A DNA stretch of 64,000 nt, taken from contig NZ_BLRH01000035.1 in NCBI RefSeq assembly GCF_025996515.1, positions 496,001-560,000 on the forward strand, in the 5' to 3' direction. Under the pieces are notes generated by a model, which was not told the origin of the DNA, did not search any database, and saw only the letters and a program-made list of their open reading frames with translations. Origin of the DNA: Rhizohabitans arisaemae. GTDB taxonomy: Bacteria; Actinomycetota; Actinomycetes; Streptosporangiales; Streptosporangiaceae. Positions 61,573 through 64,000 of this stretch are shown piece after piece. Every line of letters begins with the position of its first letter. Position 1 is the first letter of the stretch. Position numbers and translations under genes: made by a program.

Positions 61573-62802
61573 TCACGTTTGCTGAGGGTCAGTGGCTACA
61601 GGTTTATGGTCAAGACCGTATCGGATGATCGATCCTGCTAGGCGATTGACTGAATCGAGCAGTTCCGCAGGTGGCAGCATGAGATCTAGCGCATGCTGGA
61701 CGATCCCGATTCCAGCACGGTGAATCATGTGATGGTATGGCTTGCTCTCCCCCTTGGCATATACGAGGTGTCCAAGAGGGAGGCCGAGCACAGTGCAGTA
61801 GGCAAGTGCTTGGTAGAGATCATCACTATGCCCAGCGGGGGCTGTGGAGATCTTGTACTTGACATCCACTACTGCTGCCGGGTGCTCGGTGCCGTTGGGA
61901 GCTGTGACATATCGGATCAGGTCGGGTCGCAGCGGCACCTTCTTTCCGTGGTCGAGGTGATGCTTGCGATCTTGTAGTGCACTGCGCCCGCCGTAGGGGT
62001 GGAAAGCTTCGGACAGAGCGACGGTGACGAAGTCCTCAAAGGTCCGCCACATCTCGATCAAGAGGCCGTCCACTCGCAGGGTCCTGCCGTCGTTGAGTTC
62101 GCACGATGATCCACTTAGCACGAGTTCCGCGAGCCGCAATGCTGTGTGATACCGAGCATTAAGCCGTGTAGCCCTCCAACGCGGGAGTGGCCTGCCCGGC
62201 ATCAGCGCTGACACACCTGTCAACCGTGACAGTACATGTCGCAGCATCCTACGGGTGACGACTGTCAGTCCAGGTAGGCGCAGCAGTCGGCCCGTGGCTG
62301 CCAGAAGGAGCTGGTTCTCCGCTATGTCCACAGCGAACTCGTCGTAGCGCACTTCGACGGGCAGCAGCAAGCCGTACCGCCGTCTGACCTGGTCAGCCTC
62401 ACGGATCCGCCCACGGACGAACTGCAGCGAATCCTCCACGGTGTGATAGCTCTGGAGGACGCCCTGACGCAGCGTCCGCTCGGCAGATCGGGCGAAGGCG
62501 TGGGCGAGCGCGGGAACGACGTCAGGTTGCTCGCCGACATCGATCTCTTCTTGCCGCCATCCGCGCTGCGACTGGCTGTAGCCGAAAAGGAAGAGCACCC
62601 GGTCGATCGGTGTTTTTGGCTTGATCCGGACTGACATGCCGCCAATCGTGGCGGCGCCGATGTACCCATTATCGCGGACCCGCCAGAGCCCGGACCGCGG
62701 ACCGGGCGTGACCCGTACGGCCTTTGATGCCAGCAACGCCGCAACCTGATCCGATGACAATTCAAAGTCCTGTGGCGGGCCGCCCTCAATGAGGCTGATC
62801 AC
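61573..62802 (-). CDS. mcrC: McrBC restriction system subunit McrC
   Basis: 409 residues. N-terminal McrB-binding part and a C-terminal PD-(D/E)xK nuclease with 'PLRPDLIRYV' (Asp) and 'AAVVDVKYKIS' (D-x-K), as in McrC. Cuts modified DNA with the McrB GTPase. GTG 62802 overlaps the mcrB stop by 4 bases (GTGA). Convergent with the DUF499 gene. Confidence 0.9.
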   Translation of the reverse strand: MISLIEGGPPQDFELSSDQVAALLASKAVRVTPGPRSGLWRVRDNGYIGAATIGGMSVRIKPKTPIDRVLFLFGYSQSQRGWRQEEIDVGEQPDVVPALAHAFARSAERTLRQGVLQSYHTVEDSLQFVRGRIREADQVRRRYGLLLPVEVRYDEFAVDIAENQLLLAATGRLLRLPGLTVVTRRMLRHVLSRLTGVSALMPGRPLPRWRATRLNARYHTALRLAELVLSGSSCELNDGRTLRVDGLLIEMWRTFEDFVTVALSEAFHPYGGRSALQDRKHHLDHGKKVPLRPDLIRYVTAPNGTEHPAAVVDVKYKISTAPAGHSDDLYQALAYCTVLGLPLGHLVYAKGESKPYHHMIHRAGIGIVQHALDLMLPPAELLDSVNRLAGSIIRYGLDHKPVATDPQQT

Positions 62803-64000
62803 GAGAATCCTCGACGCAGGCTCTCTAGTCCATACCGTTCGGTCACGTTGGTGCCGTCGCCGTAGTGGTGCTCCTCGAGGAGCGGCAGGATCTGCGTACG
62901 CCAGACCCGCTCGAACCCCTTCGCGTTGTGATAGATCACTGGACGCATCAGATATGAAGGGCCGATCTTGAAGTCGCGATCCTCGATCCGGGCGTTGAGT
63001 TCGTCCAGCAGTTGCGCAGCCTCGTCAGAGAGATTGTGGCGGGCTAGCCAGCGACGTAGCAGGTCTGCTGTCGGCTTCTCCTCGGGATGCAGCTCCATGA
63101 AGGCGAATCGCCGCCGCATCGCGGCATCCACTAGGGCGATCGACCGGTCAGCCGTGTTCATCGTGCCGATAATGATCAAATTCCTGGGCAGGGTAAACGG
63201 CTTACCCGCCTCATCCGCTGAAGAGTAGAGCAGGTCGATAGCATTGCCCCGGTATTCCAGCAGGAAGTAGAGCTCACCGAAGATCTTCGCGATATTTCCC
63301 CGGTTGATCTCGTCGATGACAAGAACGAAGGCCTCGGATGGCCGCTGCCGTGCAGCGTCCACCAACCTGAGTAGCGGACCAGGCAGCGGCTTGAACACCA
63401 CTCCTTGTCCGTCGGGTGTCTGGACCGGGCGGAACCCCTCGAAGAAATCTTCATAGGCGTACGACGGGTGAAACTGGACCAGCTTCACGTTCTCTGGTTT
63501 GCCGCGTGCGACGTGCTGGCCGAGATGCTGTGCGATGAACGTCTTTCCTGTGCCTGGCGGTCCGTACAGGATGAGCTGTGGCCGGTCGCGGAGCAGGTCC
63601 ACACACTCCTGCAACCACTCCTGATCGATCATCAACTCTTCAACCAGTTCTACCGTGATATCAGGAAGCATGGCCTCCCGCGCTAGAGGCTCGCCCGCCT
63701 CCTCCATGACCAGCAGTTCCAAATCATCAAGGAACTCGGTGAGATCGAGCACATCATGCTGGGTGGCTAGCTTGGCGGACATCTCATCCGGTAGATCGGC
63801 GAGGTCAACCGGATTGTTCCCGTTTAGCCATTCGACCGGTCTCTGCAGGCTCGCTCGGCTCTCTACGCTCGCACGGATGGCCGTCCCGCCGCGAAGGTGG
63901 CCTAGGTAGACCTTCCCGCCCTCGTTGGTGAGTACCAAGTCGTCTTCGCGCATTCGGCTCAGAAAAGCGTAGAATTCTGCGGTCTTCTTCAGCTTGTCGC
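62799..64000 (-). CDS. mcrB: McrB-like AAA+ GTPase (5' end beyond window)
   Basis: The frame continues past ATG 63953 to the window edge ('KLKKTAEFYAFLSR' upstream without a stop), so the gene probably starts outside and the DNA-recognition N-terminus is not visible. Walker A 'LILYGPPGTGKTFIAQHLG', Walker B 'AFVLVIDEINRGNIAKIFGE' and 'GTMNTADRSIALVDAAMRRR' are McrB hallmarks. Motor subunit for the downstream McrC nuclease; the two overlap by 4 bases. Modification-dependent restriction next to a methyltransferase-containing defence set is common. Confidence 0.9.
   Translation of the reverse strand, partial: DKLKKTAEFYAFLSRMREDDLVLTNEGGKVYLGHLRGGTAIRASVESRASLQRPVEWLNGNNPVDLADLPDEMSAKLATQHDVLDLTEFLDDLELLVMEEAGEPLAREAMLPDITVELVEELMIDQEWLQECVDLLRDRPQLILYGPPGTGKTFIAQHLGQHVARGKPENVKLVQFHPSYAYEDFFEGFRPVQTPDGQGVVFKPLPGPLLRLVDAARQRPSEAFVLVIDEINRGNIAKIFGELYFLLEYRGNAIDLLYSSADEAGKPFTLPRNLIIIGTMNTADRSIALVDAAMRRRFAFMELHPEEKPTADLLRRWLARHNLSDEAAQLLDELNARIEDRDFKIGPSYLMRPVIYHNAKGFERVWRTQILPLLEEHHYGDGTNVTERYGLESLRRGFS

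Noticed and set aside
1-64000. CRISPR arrays
   Set aside because: No regularly spaced direct repeats seen; the only strong direct repeat is the two-copy precursor unit at 20.3-20.7 kb.

Overview
The window is high-GC actinomycete DNA. GntR/UTRA, SARP and AfsR-type regulators, an XRE-TPR regulator, FxLD, class III and class IV lanthipeptide genes, and pervasive ATGA/GTGA stop-start overlaps all point to a filamentous actinomycete. Streptosporangiales is my guess; no rRNA or complete marker gene is present to fix the genus. The layout is that of an accessory region: three RiPP loci, a kynurenine-type secondary-metabolism operon, two defence-like islands, and scars of insertion sequences and of tRNA-Lys 3' ends.

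Region 1 (1-2778) is amino-sugar catabolism: an SIS phosphosugar protein (5' partial), a GntR/UTRA regulator and N-acetylglucosamine-6-phosphate deacetylase. Region 2 (2.8-4.4 kb) is scar tissue: a duplicated C-terminus of the methyltransferase at 10.6 kb, an IS256-type remnant and a tRNA-Lys 3' end with its terminator. Region 3 (4443-9957, minus strand) is a tight six-gene operon: Crp-family regulator, class III nucleotide cyclase-like protein, STAND-like protein with a degenerate P-loop, an unrecognised 236-aa protein, a small helix-turn-helix protein, and a TIR-like/nucleoside-deoxyribosyltransferase-like protein. A second tRNA-Lys 3'-end remnant lies just beyond it (10.5 kb), so the operon sits in what looks like an integrated island. 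This is my best candidate for an undescribed system.

Region 4 (10.6-17 kb): methyltransferase, kynureninase and tryptophan 2,3-dioxygenase in one operon behind a SARP-like regulator, plus a 4-oxalocrotonate-tautomerase-like and a DsrE-like protein. Region 5 (17.6-24.1 kb): a class III lanthipeptide locus, with LanKC synthetase, two tandem precursors (same leader, different S-x2-S-x3-C cores) and an AfsR-like regulator. Region 6 (24.1-31.1 kb, minus): a class IV lanthipeptide locus, with LanL synthetase, a small unknown protein, a 44-aa precursor, and a heterodimeric ABC exporter.

Region 7 (31.6-38.2 kb): a beta-hydroxyacid dehydrogenase, a TIM-barrel sugar isomerase/epimerase, IS debris, a divergent DUF4386/TetR pair with an inverted-repeat operator, a hypothetical protein, and a decayed metallopeptidase/VWA locus. 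Region 8 (38.2-46 kb, minus): a class I FxLD lanthipeptide locus with precursor, LanB, LanC, FxLD methyltransferase and a TPR-like protein, next to an XRE regulator and a YdcF-like protein (plus strand). Region 9 (48.6-64 kb): a defence island with DUF1643, DUF4365, an unknown protein, a SNF2 helicase, a DUF1156 adenine methyltransferase and a DUF499 ATPase (Hma-like set), then convergent McrC and McrB (5' end beyond the window). A third, more decayed tRNA-Lys-like remnant lies between the Hma-like set and mcrC.
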